From Planosporangium mesophilum (GTDB taxonomy: Bacteria; Actinomycetota; Actinomycetes; Mycobacteriales; Micromonosporaceae), in contig NZ_BOON01000033.1 of NCBI RefSeq assembly GCF_016863255.1, forward strand, positions 94,438 to 158,437: a DNA stretch of 64,000 nt. The letters are read 5' to 3'. This document shows, one piece after another, positions 49,084 through 58,629 of this stretch (position 1 is its first letter; the number at the start of each line of letters is the position of its first letter). Under the pieces are notes generated by a model. It saw only the letters and a list, made by a program, of their open reading frames with translations, searched no databases and was not told where the DNA came from. Position numbers and translations under genes: made by a program.

Positions 49084-52000
49084 ATGCAGCTGCCATCCCC
49101 GATTCCGCACCCGCTGGAGTTCCTCGACGCGCCGGGCTGGATGCGTGAGGCCCTGGAGTGGGTACTCGGCGTCGACTGGCCCGAGGGCGACGAGAAGCAG
49201 GTCTGGGACACCGCTGACCTGTGGTTTCAGGCCGCCCAGGCCCTCGTCCCGCCGTACCAGGACGCGAGTTCGGCCGCGAACGACGTGGTCGCCGGCTGGG
49301 GCGGCCTGGACACCACCGTGGCGGCCGCGTTCCACGCGGCGTGGAGCAAGGTCGGCGGCAACGACCAGGCCGCCTTCGCGGCGCTGTCGAGCGTCGCGGA
49401 CGGCATCGGCGAGTTGACCGAGTCGTGCGGCTGCGACATCCAGGCGGCGAAGATCGAGACCTATGTGGAGCTCGGCCTGCTGCTGATCGAGCTGGCCGGA
49501 CTCGCAATCGCCGCCGCCTGCACGTTCGGGACGGCGTCGGCCGCGGCGGGCCCGGCCATGTTCGCGACCCGGATGGCGATCCAGCAGATCTTCAAGCGGC
49601 TGATGATGAAGCTGCTGCGCACGGCGCTCAAGGAGGGCGCCGAAGAGGCCGCCGAGCGGATGGCCAAGGTGGCGAGCAAGCGCGCGGTCTCGTTCGCCGC
49701 GCGTACCGGTCGGCACGCGCTGGAAGAGGGTCTGGAAGAGCTCGCGGTCGACTACGGCGTCCAGAGTTACCAGATCGGGCAGGGCCGCCGGGACGGCTAC
49801 GACGCGGGGTCGCTGCTGACGTCGTTCACCGCCGGCGCGGCGGGTGGCGCCGCGGGCGGCCTGGCGGGGCTGGGGCCGAGCGCGGAGTCGGCGCTGGGTC
49901 GCTTCGGCGAGAACCTCGTGCGGGGCGCGGCCGGCGAGGTGCTCGCCGAGACCGGCGCTTCGCTGACCACCGGCCAGGGCCTGCCGGACGCCGGCAACCT
50001 GGCCCGATCGGCCACCTCGGGCCTGGCCAGCGGCGGCATCCAGCACGCGCACCAGGGCTTCGAGCACAACCTCGAGGCCAAGATGGCGGCGCTGGACGGC
50101 GACTTCCGCGCCGGTACCGGGGACCTCACCGCCGGTACCGGCGGAGTCAGCGCCTCGGCCGTCACCTCGGCTCCGCCGGCGACGACGTTCTCGGCACCGG
50201 CCGAGGCCGATGGCCCGGGCGGTGCCGCCGACTCCGCCGGTTACGCGGCGGCCACGCACCACCAGTCGGCCGGCCAGCACACCGCGGCCATGCCGGACCC
50301 GACCGGGCCCGCGCCGGGGTCGCAGCCGAGCGGCGGGGTCAACCCCTCGTTGGCGGCCCTGGCCGCGCTCTCCCCCGACGGTCACCACCCGCCCCAGGTA
50401 CAGGCAGCCCTCGACCAGCAGGCGGCGAGCACGGCGGCCGCCCCTGCTGCGCAGTTCGGCGGCCCCGGTGATTCGCGGGTCACCCTCGCCAGCCACACGG
50501 CGCTCGCGCCCGGCGACGTGGGTGCCGGCGCGGCACCGTCGCCGGGGCAGCAGGCTCAGCCGAGCGCCAACCCGGCCTGGGGAACCGCCGGCACCGCGAC
50601 GGTGGCCGGCAACACGACTCCGGTGGGTAACCCGACCGTCGTCGGCAGCCCGTCCCCGGCCTTCGGCGCACCCGTCACCACGGCGGCCGGGCCCTCGGTT
50701 GCTCCCACCACCGCGACGCAGCCCTCGGTCGGCGTTTCACCGTACGGTCGAGCCGGTCATACGCCGGTCGGCTGGGCCTCGTCGCCGGCCACCACCCACC
50801 CGGCCGCCGGGAGACCCGCCGACACCGCCCCTGCCCCGGTGGCGGTGCCGTCGACTCCCCCGGTGGCCCAGCAGTCTTCGCCACCGGTGCTCGATCCGGC
50901 CCTGTCCCGCCAGATCGGCGACGCGGCCGAGGCGACCTGGAACAGGCAGCGCACCCAGGGAAACTGGCACGACTACGAGACCGACCGGAGCCGGCGGGAG
51001 CCCGACAGCGAGCGGCCCGACCTCGTCGTGGTCAGCGACTCCGCCCACGGCTACCTCAACCGGGAAGTGCTGCCGACCGCCCAGGGCGGCGTCACCGCCG
51101 GCAACCGTTCGGCGCTGACCGGCACCGACAACCCGCCGCCGGTCGAGACCACCCGGGCGTACGGGCAGCGCGGCGGCCTCCGGGAGCCGCTCGCCTACGA
51201 CCAGTTGGCCCTGGAGCAGGCGATGCCCCGCGACGAGTACGGAAACGTGGTCCGCTGGGCCGACGTCGAGCAGCCCTGGTTCAAACTCGCCAACGACGGC
51301 GGGTTCGAGGCGGACCCGACCCGGGGCCTCAACTGCATCGACACCGTGCTGTCCTTCTACGACACCTGGGCGCACGGCCGTCCCCGGGTGGCAGCCCCCC
51401 GTACCTTCGACGCGTACGCGTACGCCGACCCGAACCGGCCGGTCGGCGGTGAGCGCGGCGGCCTGCAACGGGCCCGGCGCACCCTCGGGTCGGAGTTCAC
51501 GACCGTCTACACGGAGGCGACGGCGACATACGACACCCCCCAGGCCATCTTCACCGAGCGGATGACCGAGCTCAGCCGGGCCCTGGAGGTCGCCGGTCCC
51601 GGATCGTTCGCCATGATCGTCAACACCTGGGGGCTCGGCGGGGCCCACGCCTGGGCCGCCGTCAACCAGAACGGCAGCATCAGGTTCGTGGACCCGCAGA
51701 ACGGGTTCGTCTACGACCAGCCGATGTACAGCGCGGAGGGCTCTTACGGCGGCGTCAACCGCGTCGACGTCATCGTCCTCGACCCGGACGGCCGGCCGGT
51801 GCCCGTGGCCGCCGACGACTCCCGGCAGCCGCTGCGCCAATGGGAGGAGAGCGACCCCACCGGCACCGGGTCGCAGGACGGCCACCGGCCGCGGTACCAG
51901 GCCGGCGACCTGGAGGCCACCGGTAAGCGCGACAGCACGTACGGGCGGGAGCTGATGCTCGGGCCCGACGGCAACCAGCACTTCCCCGGCGACCCGGTCG

Positions 52001-52920
52001 GCACCTTCCGCAACGACGACGGCCAGCTGAAGGGCGAGGGCAACCGGTACGTCACGGATGACAACCGGCCGCCCACCGACGGCCTCCAGGCCCGAGCGGT
52101 GCCCGATCTGGACAGCGTCCGCACGTACAGCGCCGACGGCAACACCCCTGTCGACCAGGCGCTCCTGGACGCTGTGTCGGCTCGCGAGCAGGTGGCGCAC
52201 GACCGCGAAGCCCTGTGGGACAGCCGGATCGAACCACTCGCCGCGAGGCTGCGGCCGTACGGCATCGCCATGGACGCGGCGAGCTTCGGCAAGGAGAAGT
52301 TCAAAAAGCTGCTCCGGACGGCGGAGCCGTACCTGTCGCCCGCCGAACTCCTCGAGCTGCGGTCGGCCGGAATGGAGTACGCCGGCGCGACCCTCCGGCT
52401 GAACAGGGCCAGCGAACAGCTCGGGACCGCGGGCGGGAAGCTGGTCGTGGCGCGGGAGTTCGACGGCAGCCTGACCCTGACCCCCCGCCCCGAAGAGGAG
52501 GCCGCGCGCGGCACCCCCGACAATCTCGACCGGGTGGTGCTGTACGTGACGGACTCCTCGAACGTCCTCGTCGCCATCGAGGAGAAGGGCGCGGGCAGTG
52601 GCCTCGGCGGCCGCTTCGTCGAAGACTCCGCCAACCCGGGCCTGGAGCGCATCCGCGCGGAGCAGTGCAGTCCCGAGTACCTGCGGCACATGCTGCAGAA
52701 CGACACCAAACTCGAGAAGCGCTTCCGCGACGAACCCGACCTGCGCGCGGCCGTACAGGACATCGTCAGCGGACCGAACCCCGACGGCCTTCGGTACCTG
52801 CTCGTGCAGACCTCCGAATCGGGGGTGGTCACGGTGACCGACTACCGGCTCGACCCGAACCGGCTCGGCCGCGACACCATTCGTCTGGCAGGATCGGCCG
52901 AAGAACACGAGGACGGGTGA
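49084..52920 (+). CDS. Polymorphic toxin: WXG-like N-terminus, papain-fold deamidase domain and C-terminal nuclease-like domain
   Basis: A 1278-aa protein. The N-terminal 100 residues form the long-helix targeting domain seen in CpnT-like toxins; a helical, hydrophobic region (about 130-290) follows, then an Ala/Pro/Thr-rich linker (about 360-620). Residues 740-910 match the papain-fold glutamine-deamidase toxin: C751 in RGLNCID, H855 in GGAHAWAAV and D870 in RFVDPQNG. The C-terminal 180 residues resemble restriction-nuclease-fold toxins, with IEEKGAGSGLGGR (E1166-E1167-K1168) and ERIRAEQCSPEYLR. Carrying two effector-type domains on one chain is notable. The small genes downstream are the immunity candidates. 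Confidence 0.82.
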   Translation: MQLPSPIPHPLEFLDAPGWMREALEWVLGVDWPEGDEKQVWDTADLWFQAAQALVPPYQDASSAANDVVAGWGGLDTTVAAAFHAAWSKVGGNDQAAFAALSSVADGIGELTESCGCDIQAAKIETYVELGLLLIELAGLAIAAACTFGTASAAAGPAMFATRMAIQQIFKRLMMKLLRTALKEGAEEAAERMAKVASKRAVSFAARTGRHALEEGLEELAVDYGVQSYQIGQGRRDGYDAGSLLTSFTAGAAGGAAGGLAGLGPSAESALGRFGENLVRGAAGEVLAETGASLTTGQGLPDAGNLARSATSGLASGGIQHAHQGFEHNLEAKMAALDGDFRAGTGDLTAGTGGVSASAVTSAPPATTFSAPAEADGPGGAADSAGYAAATHHQSAGQHTAAMPDPTGPAPGSQPSGGVNPSLAALAALSPDGHHPPQVQAALDQQAASTAAAPAAQFGGPGDSRVTLASHTALAPGDVGAGAAPSPGQQAQPSANPAWGTAGTATVAGNTTPVGNPTVVGSPSPAFGAPVTTAAGPSVAPTTATQPSVGVSPYGRAGHTPVGWASSPATTHPAAGRPADTAPAPVAVPSTPPVAQQSSPPVLDPALSRQIGDAAEATWNRQRTQGNWHDYETDRSRREPDSERPDLVVVSDSAHGYLNREVLPTAQGGVTAGNRSALTGTDNPPPVETTRAYGQRGGLREPLAYDQLALEQAMPRDEYGNVVRWADVEQPWFKLANDGGFEADPTRGLNCIDTVLSFYDTWAHGRPRVAAPRTFDAYAYADPNRPVGGERGGLQRARRTLGSEFTTVYTEATATYDTPQAIFTERMTELSRALEVAGPGSFAMIVNTWGLGGAHAWAAVNQNGSIRFVDPQNGFVYDQPMYSAEGSYGGVNRVDVIVLDPDGRPVPVAADDSRQPLRQWEESDPTGTGSQDGHRPRYQAGDLEATGKRDSTYGRELMLGPDGNQHFPGDPVGTFRNDDGQLKGEGNRYVTDDNRPPTDGLQARAVPDLDSVRTYSADGNTPVDQALLDAVSAREQVAHDREALWDSRIEPLAARLRPYGIAMDAASFGKEKFKKLLRTAEPYLSPAELLELRSAGMEYAGATLRLNRASEQLGTAGGKLVVAREFDGSLTLTPRPEEEAARGTPDNLDRVVLYVTDSSNVLVAIEEKGAGSGLGGRFVEDSANPGLERIRAEQCSPEYLRHMLQNDTKLEKRFRDEPDLRAAVQDIVSGPNPDGLRYLLVQTSESGVVTVTDYRLDPNRLGRDTIRLAGSAEEHEDG

Positions 52921-53417
52921 AACACGTGGCAACCTGGCAAGTGATCGAGCCGGCGACCCTGGACGCGCTCCTTGTCACCCTGCGCGACACCCGGTGGAGC
53001 TGGACCGCCGACGAGGTGCCCGACCTGGCGAACCGCCTCGGCTGGTCGCTGGTCGAGATGATCGAAGGGAAGGGCGCCGTCGCCGACGCCAGCTGGGGCG
53101 TCAACGACAACCAGGTGATGCTCTCCTTCACCGGCGACCAGGTCAACGACGTCAGCATGCGGGTCACCGACACCGCCCTCCCTGAGTCGGCACAGTCGCA
53201 GGCGTTCACCCAGGACGCCTTCGCCGACGTGACCGCCGCCGCCACCCGGCTGTTCGGCCCACCGACCCACCGGCTCAAGGGCGACCAACCGGAGGTGCGG
53301 TGGCGCGGCGACGACACCACGATCTCCATCACCAACACCGGCCCGGCCGTCACCATCGACTGGGCGACCAACGACTACCAGGACCACTGGGATGAGGTAC
53401 TGGGAGTGTGGGAGTGA
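52917..53417 (+). CDS. DUF6301-family protein (candidate immunity or accessory)
   Basis: A 166-aa protein. The opening ATWQVIEPATLDALLVTLRDTRWSW and the GDQPEVRWRGDDTTISI and TNDYQDHWDE stretches match DUF6301 proteins common in Micromonospora relatives next to type VII toxins. It is coupled to the toxin by GTGA overlap (start GTG 52917; GTG 52926 is an alternative). Acidic and without signal sequence, so it should stay in the producing cell, as an immunity protein would. Confidence 0.72.
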   Translation: MKHVATWQVIEPATLDALLVTLRDTRWSWTADEVPDLANRLGWSLVEMIEGKGAVADASWGVNDNQVMLSFTGDQVNDVSMRVTDTALPESAQSQAFTQDAFADVTAAATRLFGPPTHRLKGDQPEVRWRGDDTTISITNTGPAVTIDWATNDYQDHWDEVLGVWE

Positions 53418-53863
53418 CAGACGAATCCTGGGAGGGACTGGCCGCCGCCCTCGCCGCCAAGATCCCCTACCTGCGCGACCAGGACACCCTGATCCTTGAA
53501 AGCGATGATCGGTACGTCCAGTTCCAGCAGGCTCCCGCCGCCCTGCACGTCGAAGCCGTGGCCAACAACGCCCTGCCCGCGGAGCGGCAGATCAGGCCCG
53601 ACGCCGAGCAACGCCTGGCACAGCTGGGCTGGAACGCACCCACGCCCCCCGGCCAGCACAACTGGTGGCGCAAGCTTGCCTGGCCCCCCGGCGCGGCTGA
53701 GAGCAGGGAACTCGCCGACGTGCTCGTCACCACCCTGCGGGAGGTGTACGAGGTGCCCTCCCCGCAACAGTTGAGCCACCAGGCGTTCAACGCCGGCACC
53801 TCGGAGAAGTTGGACTTCGGCGTCCCAGACGACGAGCCCACACCGGGGTCGAACGGCCCGTAG
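53414..53863 (+). CDS. TY-Chap-like small acidic protein
   Basis: A 149-aa protein that resembles the TY-Chap (type III secretion chaperone-like) domain in its YVQFQQAPAALHVEAVANN and RLAQLGWNAP segments and final helix. It overlaps the previous stop (GTGA; GTG 53408 is possible). Such genes repeatedly accompany DUF6301 genes in actinobacteria; it may be a chaperone or a second immunity protein for the two-domain toxin. It is the last gene of the operon. Confidence 0.68.
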   Translation: MTDESWEGLAAALAAKIPYLRDQDTLILESDDRYVQFQQAPAALHVEAVANNALPAERQIRPDAEQRLAQLGWNAPTPPGQHNWWRKLAWPPGAAESRELADVLVTTLREVYEVPSPQQLSHQAFNAGTSEKLDFGVPDDEPTPGSNGP

Positions 53864-53883
53864 ACCCTCGCCGGTCGCGACAC

Positions 53884-54879
53884 TCAGCTGAGCCGTGCGG
53901 TCAACCCGTCGGTGAGCAGCCGCACCGCGTCGGTGTAGCGGCCGGAGCGCAGGTCCTCCGGACCTCCTCGCCGGGTGCGGAAGTGCAGCGAGGAGAAGAA
54001 CCGCTCGTAGACCTCGAAGGCGTCCCGGCGGACCCGGAGATCGTCGAGTGGCCCGGCGGCGTCTCCGGCCGCTTCCACGTACGCCCGCAGCAGCAGGTCG
54101 ACCCGCTCGGACGGCAACGGCAGGTACCACGGTGGGGCCGCCACCGCGCCACCGAGGTAGGCGAGGTCCTGCGCCGGGTCACCGACCTCGGCCCATTCCC
54201 AGTCGACGTAGCGAGGTGTACCGGCGTCGTCGACGAGCACGTTCGGTACCACCAGGTCGCCGTGGATGAGCGCGAACCGGTGCAGCCGGGCGAACGCCGG
54301 CTCGGTCGCGGCGACGTAGGCCTCCACGCTCGGCAGGAGCGCGGTGACCTCCGGGTCACCGGCCACGTCCGGGTTGGCCTCGCGCCACCAGGCGATGCTG
54401 TCGGCGACCTTGGCCGTCAGTGACAGGACCGGCGACCGTTGCTCCACCGGGGTGGTGATGTCGCCGTGTACCCGGTGCGGTTCGGCGTGCAGCATCGCCA
54501 CCTGCCGCGCGTGCGCGACGAGCAGTTCGTCGGTCCAGCCCGCCGGCTCCACCTCGCGGCCGGGCACGTACCCGGTGACCATGAACGGCGCGCCCAGCGG
54601 CACGGGAGACTCCTCCAGCAGCACCGGCCGCGGCCCGAGTCCGGGCGGCACCAGCGCCATCCCGGCCAGCTCGGCGGCCATCGGTCGGGGCAACTGGTCG
54701 ACCGGCCGGCGGGCGATCCGCACCACCAGCGGGTCGGCGTCCGGCACCCGTACCAGCCAGGCGGCGTAGCTCTCCCCGGTACCGATGAGACTGACCCGCG
54801 GGTACGCCGGGGCGGGCAGGCCCAGCCGGTAGCGGTTCGTACTGACCCAGTCGGCGATCCGGTCGGCGGTATCCGTCAT
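53884..54879 (-). CDS. APH/choline-kinase-fold phosphotransferase
   Basis: A 331-aa kinase-fold protein. The catalytic loop is ALIHGDLVVPNVLVD and the metal motif YVDWEWAEVGDPAQDLAYL. The glycine-loop region is GTGESYAAWLVRV. It would phosphorylate a small molecule; an antibiotic-resistance role cannot be claimed. It is convergent with the toxin operon (20-base gap with no hairpin), and divergent from the SnoaL-like gene. Confidence 0.85.
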   Translation of the reverse strand: MTDTADRIADWVSTNRYRLGLPAPAYPRVSLIGTGESYAAWLVRVPDADPLVVRIARRPVDQLPRPMAAELAGMALVPPGLGPRPVLLEESPVPLGAPFMVTGYVPGREVEPAGWTDELLVAHARQVAMLHAEPHRVHGDITTPVEQRSPVLSLTAKVADSIAWWREANPDVAGDPEVTALLPSVEAYVAATEPAFARLHRFALIHGDLVVPNVLVDDAGTPRYVDWEWAEVGDPAQDLAYLGGAVAAPPWYLPLPSERVDLLLRAYVEAAGDAAGPLDDLRVRRDAFEVYERFFSSLHFRTRRGGPEDLRSGRYTDAVRLLTDGLTARLS

Positions 54880-55016
54880 CGGTCTCTCTCCTCAGTGACA
54901 GCGAAGATCGCCGCATAACATCATCTTTTACGTGATCACCGCGGACGTGACCCGACCACTGCGACGATGCGGAGAAGCGTCAGCGGCTTCCGACGCTTCC
55001 TTACGAGAGGACAACC

Positions 55017-55631
55017 ATGAACCGGTTCGAGAAGGCCATCTACGACTGCATGATTCCGACCGCGGAACTGCTGGAGCGGACCACCGATCCGCTGCACCGG
55101 GCCATCCTGCTCAACTGGTGGCGGCACGTGCATCTGGAGGGATCCGGCCAGTTCGACAGGATCGTCGCGCCGGACATGATGGTCGACCACCCCGTGTACC
55201 GGGTCACCTGGGGCGCCAACCCCACGGTCATCGAGGGCAAGGACGGCGTCCTCGCCTTTTACAACAGCGTCACCGAAGCCGTCCTGTGGCACTCCGACGA
55301 CCGCCTCGCCGTCGGCGACTGGGGGGTAGCCGACGAAATCACCTTCCACCAGTTGGCTCGCGGAGCCGATCTGCAGGCCATCGGCTACGACGTCCCGGAT
55401 GCGGAGAAGCTGTACCACGCCTCCAGCCGACAGGCCTTCATCTGGCCCTACGACGAGCAGGCGCGGCTCGCCGGTGAGCACCTCTACGAGGACAAGACCA
55501 GCCTGCAGTTCGAGGAGGTCGACCCGAGCGAGGCCATCACCCCGGAGCGCGTGCGTGAGATCCACCGCGAGCAGCTGGACAAGCTGGAGGCCGAGCGCGG
55601 CGACCGCTACTGGGTCTACCAGCGCGCCTGA
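55017..55631 (+). CDS. SnoaL/NTF2-fold-like protein of unknown function
   Basis: A 204-aa cytosolic protein. The central part (FDRIVAPDMMVDHPVYRVTWGANPTVIEGKDGVLAFY and later segments, shown in parts as DHPVYRV and EGKDGVLAFY) fits the cone-shaped NTF2-like fold of SnoaL-type cyclases, hydroxylases and small-molecule-binding proteins. A charged C-terminal helix follows. The ATG at 55017 has a gagagga site. An acyl-CoA ligase gene follows after 236 bases, so both may act on one carboxylic substrate. Confidence 0.6.
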   Translation: MNRFEKAIYDCMIPTAELLERTTDPLHRAILLNWWRHVHLEGSGQFDRIVAPDMMVDHPVYRVTWGANPTVIEGKDGVLAFYNSVTEAVLWHSDDRLAVGDWGVADEITFHQLARGADLQAIGYDVPDAEKLYHASSRQAFIWPYDEQARLAGEHLYEDKTSLQFEEVDPSEAITPERVREIHREQLDKLEAERGDRYWVYQRA

Positions 55632-55867
55632 GCTCTCCAGCGATCTCCCCCGGTCATGGCGCGCCTGGCCGGGGGAGAACAGTGGCAAGTTCTGTCCCCG
55701 GTTCGACCACATCGTGTAGCCGACGTCGAAGGGCCTTTTCAGCGCATTCACAACCAGCTGACGTGCCGGTACGTTACATCCAAGATCGGACAGTCCCGGC
55801 TCCGGGACCGCAGGTCGCCGCACTACCCGGACACCGGTCCCCGTGGACCCCTACCGGAAGGACGCCG

Positions 55868-57607
55868 ATGACCGCCACCGAGCCCGCCCCCGCCGTCGCC
55901 AGTTGGCCCCCGGGCCTGCCCCGGTCGCTCGAGTACCCGCGGGTACCCGGGGGGTCGATCCTCCGGGCGGCGGTGCGCCGCTGGGGCGAGCGGACGGCGT
56001 TCGTCCACCACGACGTCCCGCTCACGTTCACGGAGCTCGGCCGCCGCGCCCACGCGGTCGCGAACTGGCTCGCCGACCACGGCATCGGCCGGGGGGACGT
56101 CGTCGCGATCCACCTACCCAACTGCCGGCAGTACCCGGCGGTCTACTACGGCGTGCTGCTCTGCGGCGCCACGTTCTCCCCCACGAACCCGCTGCTGCCG
56201 CCGGCCGAGCTCGCCGCCCAGCTCGCGGACGCCGGCGCGCGGGTTCTGGTCACGTGGGAGCAGGTGCTGCCGGTCGTCCGGGCGGCGCTGCCGGCGACGA
56301 AAGTCACGACGGTCGTGGTCACCGGGCCGGCGCACGTCGCCGACTTCGCAGCGCGGCTCGACCTCGGCGCGGGTGAGGTCGACCTGGCCGAACTGCTGGC
56401 CGCCGACGACACCGACCGCCGGCTCGACGCGGGCGTCGACGTCGACGCCGACCTCGCCCACCTCGCCTACACCGGCGGTACGACCGGCGTGAGCAAGGGC
56501 GTGGAGCTACCGCACCGGGCGGTCGTCACGAACGTGCTGCAGTCGGCCTGCTGGACGTCGGGCTCTCTGCCCACAGTGGACGGCGCGGGCGACGTGACCC
56601 TCCGGCAGGTCGGCAGCGAGGAGGAGTACCCGACCCGGCTCGGCACCGCGACAATCATCAACCTCACCCCGTGGTTCCACGCCATGGGCGCCATCGGTTA
56701 CCTCAACGGCCAGGTCATGGGCGGCACCACGGTGGTCATCCACGACCGGTTCGACCCGGCCGCCTACCTCACCGACGCCGTCCGCCACCGGGTCACCGGC
56801 ATCGGCGGCGCCCCGCCGGTCTTCGTGGCCCTTCTGCAGGTGCCCGGCATCGAGAGCGCGGATCTCTCCAGCGTGCGTGGGATCTCCAGCGGCGCGGCGC
56901 CGCTGCCGGTGCCGCTCATCGAGCGGCTCAGGAGACTCTTCCCGAACGCTCCCATCGGCGAGGGCTACGGCCTCACCGAGGTCACGATGATGGCCACCGG
57001 CAACCCGTCGTTCCGGTCGGGTACCCGCAAGCCGGGCACCGTCGGCGTGCCGATCTTCGATACCGAGATCAGCATCCAGCCGCTCGGCGGCGGCGCCCCG
57101 CTACCGCCCGGCGAGCGCGGCGAGGTCTGCATCCGCGGCCCGCAGGTGATGCGCGGCTATGCGCACCGGCCCGAGGCGACGGCCGAGGCGATCGACGCCG
57201 ACGGCTGGTTCCACTCCGGCGACGTCGGGACCCTCGACGAAGACGGCTACCTCTCGATCGTCGACCGCACCAAGGACATGCTGCTGTACAAGGGCTACAA
57301 CGTGTTCCCGCGCGAGCTCGAGGAGATCCTGTTCTCCCTGCCCGGTGTCGCCGGCGCCGCGGTGGTCGGCCGGCCCGACGAGGGGGCCGGGGAGTTGCCG
57401 GTCGCGTACATCGTCCGCACGGGCGACGACGACGGCGCGGCGCTCACCGCCGAGTCGCTGATGGCCGCGGTCAACGAGCGGGTTGTGCCCTACAAGCGGG
57501 TGCGGGACGTGGTGTTCGTCGACGCGATCCCGGTCTCGGCCGCAGGCAAGGTACTCAAGCGGGAGTTGGCGGCGCGCGAGCGCGCGACCGCCGCGGGGAC
57601 GCCGTAG
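55868..57607 (+). CDS. Acyl-CoA ligase (class I adenylate-forming enzyme)
   Basis: A 579-aa AMP-forming ligase. The P-loop-like motif is YTGGTTGVSKGVELPH, A5 is GYGLTEVTMMATGNP, A7 is GWFHSGDVGTLDEDGYL, the hinge is DRTKDMLLYKGYN, and the C-terminal catalytic lysine is in AAGKVLKREL. It activates a fatty or aromatic carboxylic acid as the CoA thioester. ATG 55868 follows aagga; the open frame continues upstream without family resemblance. After the stop there are 480 bases (57608-58087) with only Arg-rich spurious frames and no marked signal. Confidence 0.9.
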   Translation: MTATEPAPAVASWPPGLPRSLEYPRVPGGSILRAAVRRWGERTAFVHHDVPLTFTELGRRAHAVANWLADHGIGRGDVVAIHLPNCRQYPAVYYGVLLCGATFSPTNPLLPPAELAAQLADAGARVLVTWEQVLPVVRAALPATKVTTVVVTGPAHVADFAARLDLGAGEVDLAELLAADDTDRRLDAGVDVDADLAHLAYTGGTTGVSKGVELPHRAVVTNVLQSACWTSGSLPTVDGAGDVTLRQVGSEEEYPTRLGTATIINLTPWFHAMGAIGYLNGQVMGGTTVVIHDRFDPAAYLTDAVRHRVTGIGGAPPVFVALLQVPGIESADLSSVRGISSGAAPLPVPLIERLRRLFPNAPIGEGYGLTEVTMMATGNPSFRSGTRKPGTVGVPIFDTEISIQPLGGGAPLPPGERGEVCIRGPQVMRGYAHRPEATAEAIDADGWFHSGDVGTLDEDGYLSIVDRTKDMLLYKGYNVFPRELEEILFSLPGVAGAAVVGRPDEGAGELPVAYIVRTGDDDGAALTAESLMAAVNERVVPYKRVRDVVFVDAIPVSAAGKVLKRELAARERATAAGTP

Positions 57608-58087
57608 CCGACGTACAGGGTCCCGCGCTTCCCGAACGGTCCGGGGACCCGCACACCGGTGTTCACCTCGCCCGCCTCGATGACGATCGCCGCGTCCTGC
57701 GCAAAGGCGCAAGCCCGCGTGATGCGTGGATGCCGGATGGATCAGCGACAGGCACCGGCTACACAACTCCACGCCGGCGCGTGCGCTCGCCGTATCGTCG
57801 CCGCATTCCGACCTGGAACACCTGATCAGCACGGGCGGCAGGCACGCTCGCACCACCGCGCTGTCCCGTCGTGGCGCAGGTTCGCCGCATCCTCCGCCTG
57901 CCGGCACCGTCACGGAACGAAACGCCAGCGGATCAGCGAGTCACCCGCAACCACTAGCCGACAACGGCCTCCACCGGGTTAGCTCGACGCGCGTCCAGAC
58001 GGCACCGACCGCCCGAACGACGACCGGGCCCGCTCACCGCATCAGCTGATCACTCCGCGCCAGCCCTCCCCGGAAGGTTCGCCCATC

Positions 58088-58522
58088 ATGCCCAGCGACG
58101 GCGCCCTGGACGAGGCCACGAATCTCACCTGGCTTCTGTCCGGGCTGGTCCACCGCGTGCCCCACACCCGCAGCGCCCTGCTGCTGTCGTCCGACGGCCT
58201 GAGAAGGGCTGCCCACGGCCTGGATGCCGACAGCGCCGACCAACTGGCAGCGATCGCCTCCGGGCTGTTCTCCCTCGCGCATAGCGCCGGACACCGGTTC
58301 GGCGGCGGCGACGGAGTTCGGCAGGTGGTGGCGGAGCTCGACGACACCCTGCTGTTCGTGTCGACCGCCGGCTCCAGCGCGGTCCTGGCCGTGCTGGCCT
58401 CCCGGGGCGTGGACGTGGGCGTGCTCGGCTACGAGATGTCGCGGCTGGTCACCAGCGTCCGCCCGTACCTGGCGACGCCCGCCCGACAGTCGACCAGCAC
58501 GCCCGACCGCGCAGGATCGTGA
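58088..58522 (+). CDS. Roadblock/LC7-domain protein (conservon CvnB-like)
   Basis: A 144-aa Roadblock/LC7 protein (LSGLVHRVPHTRSALLLSSDGL; HRFGGGDGVRQVVAELDDTLLFV; AVLAVLASRGVDVGVLGYEM read in parts). In actinomycete conservons this protein regulates the small GTPase encoded two genes on. The usual sensor kinase CvnA should precede it but is not encoded upstream here. Confidence 0.88.
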   Translation: MPSDGALDEATNLTWLLSGLVHRVPHTRSALLLSSDGLRRAAHGLDADSADQLAAIASGLFSLAHSAGHRFGGGDGVRQVVAELDDTLLFVSTAGSSAVLAVLASRGVDVGVLGYEMSRLVTSVRPYLATPARQSTSTPDRAGS

Positions 58523-58524
58523 AA

Positions 58525-58629
58525 ATGGTCGACGACCCGGACGATCCCTGGTTCGACCCGATCAGGCTCCCTCACCCCACCGAACCCGCCGTGCTGGAGG
58601 CACTCCTCGATGGCCTACGACGACGCTGA
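58525..58629 (+). CDS. Truncated DUF742 (CvnC-like) remnant
   Basis: A 34-aa frame starting two bases after the Roadblock stop and overlapping the GTPase start by 20 bases. It reads MVDDPDDPWFDPIRLPHP and ends ALLDGLRRR, resembling only the end of CvnC-type DUF742 proteins (normally about 110-130 aa with a winged helix). The helix-turn-helix part is absent, so this is either a remnant kept for translational coupling or an unusual minimal version. Confidence 0.55.
   Translation: MVDDPDDPWFDPIRLPHPTEPAVLEALLDGLRRR

Noticed and set aside
53884..54879. Aminoglycoside resistance gene
   Set aside because: The fold is right, but close resemblance to a resistance enzyme is not evident, and many such kinases act on metabolites.
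57101..57913. A 270-aa minus-strand frame overlapping the acyl-CoA ligase end
   Set aside because: Mostly antisense to a well-supported ligase; the part outside it has no recognisable domain and no ribosome site.
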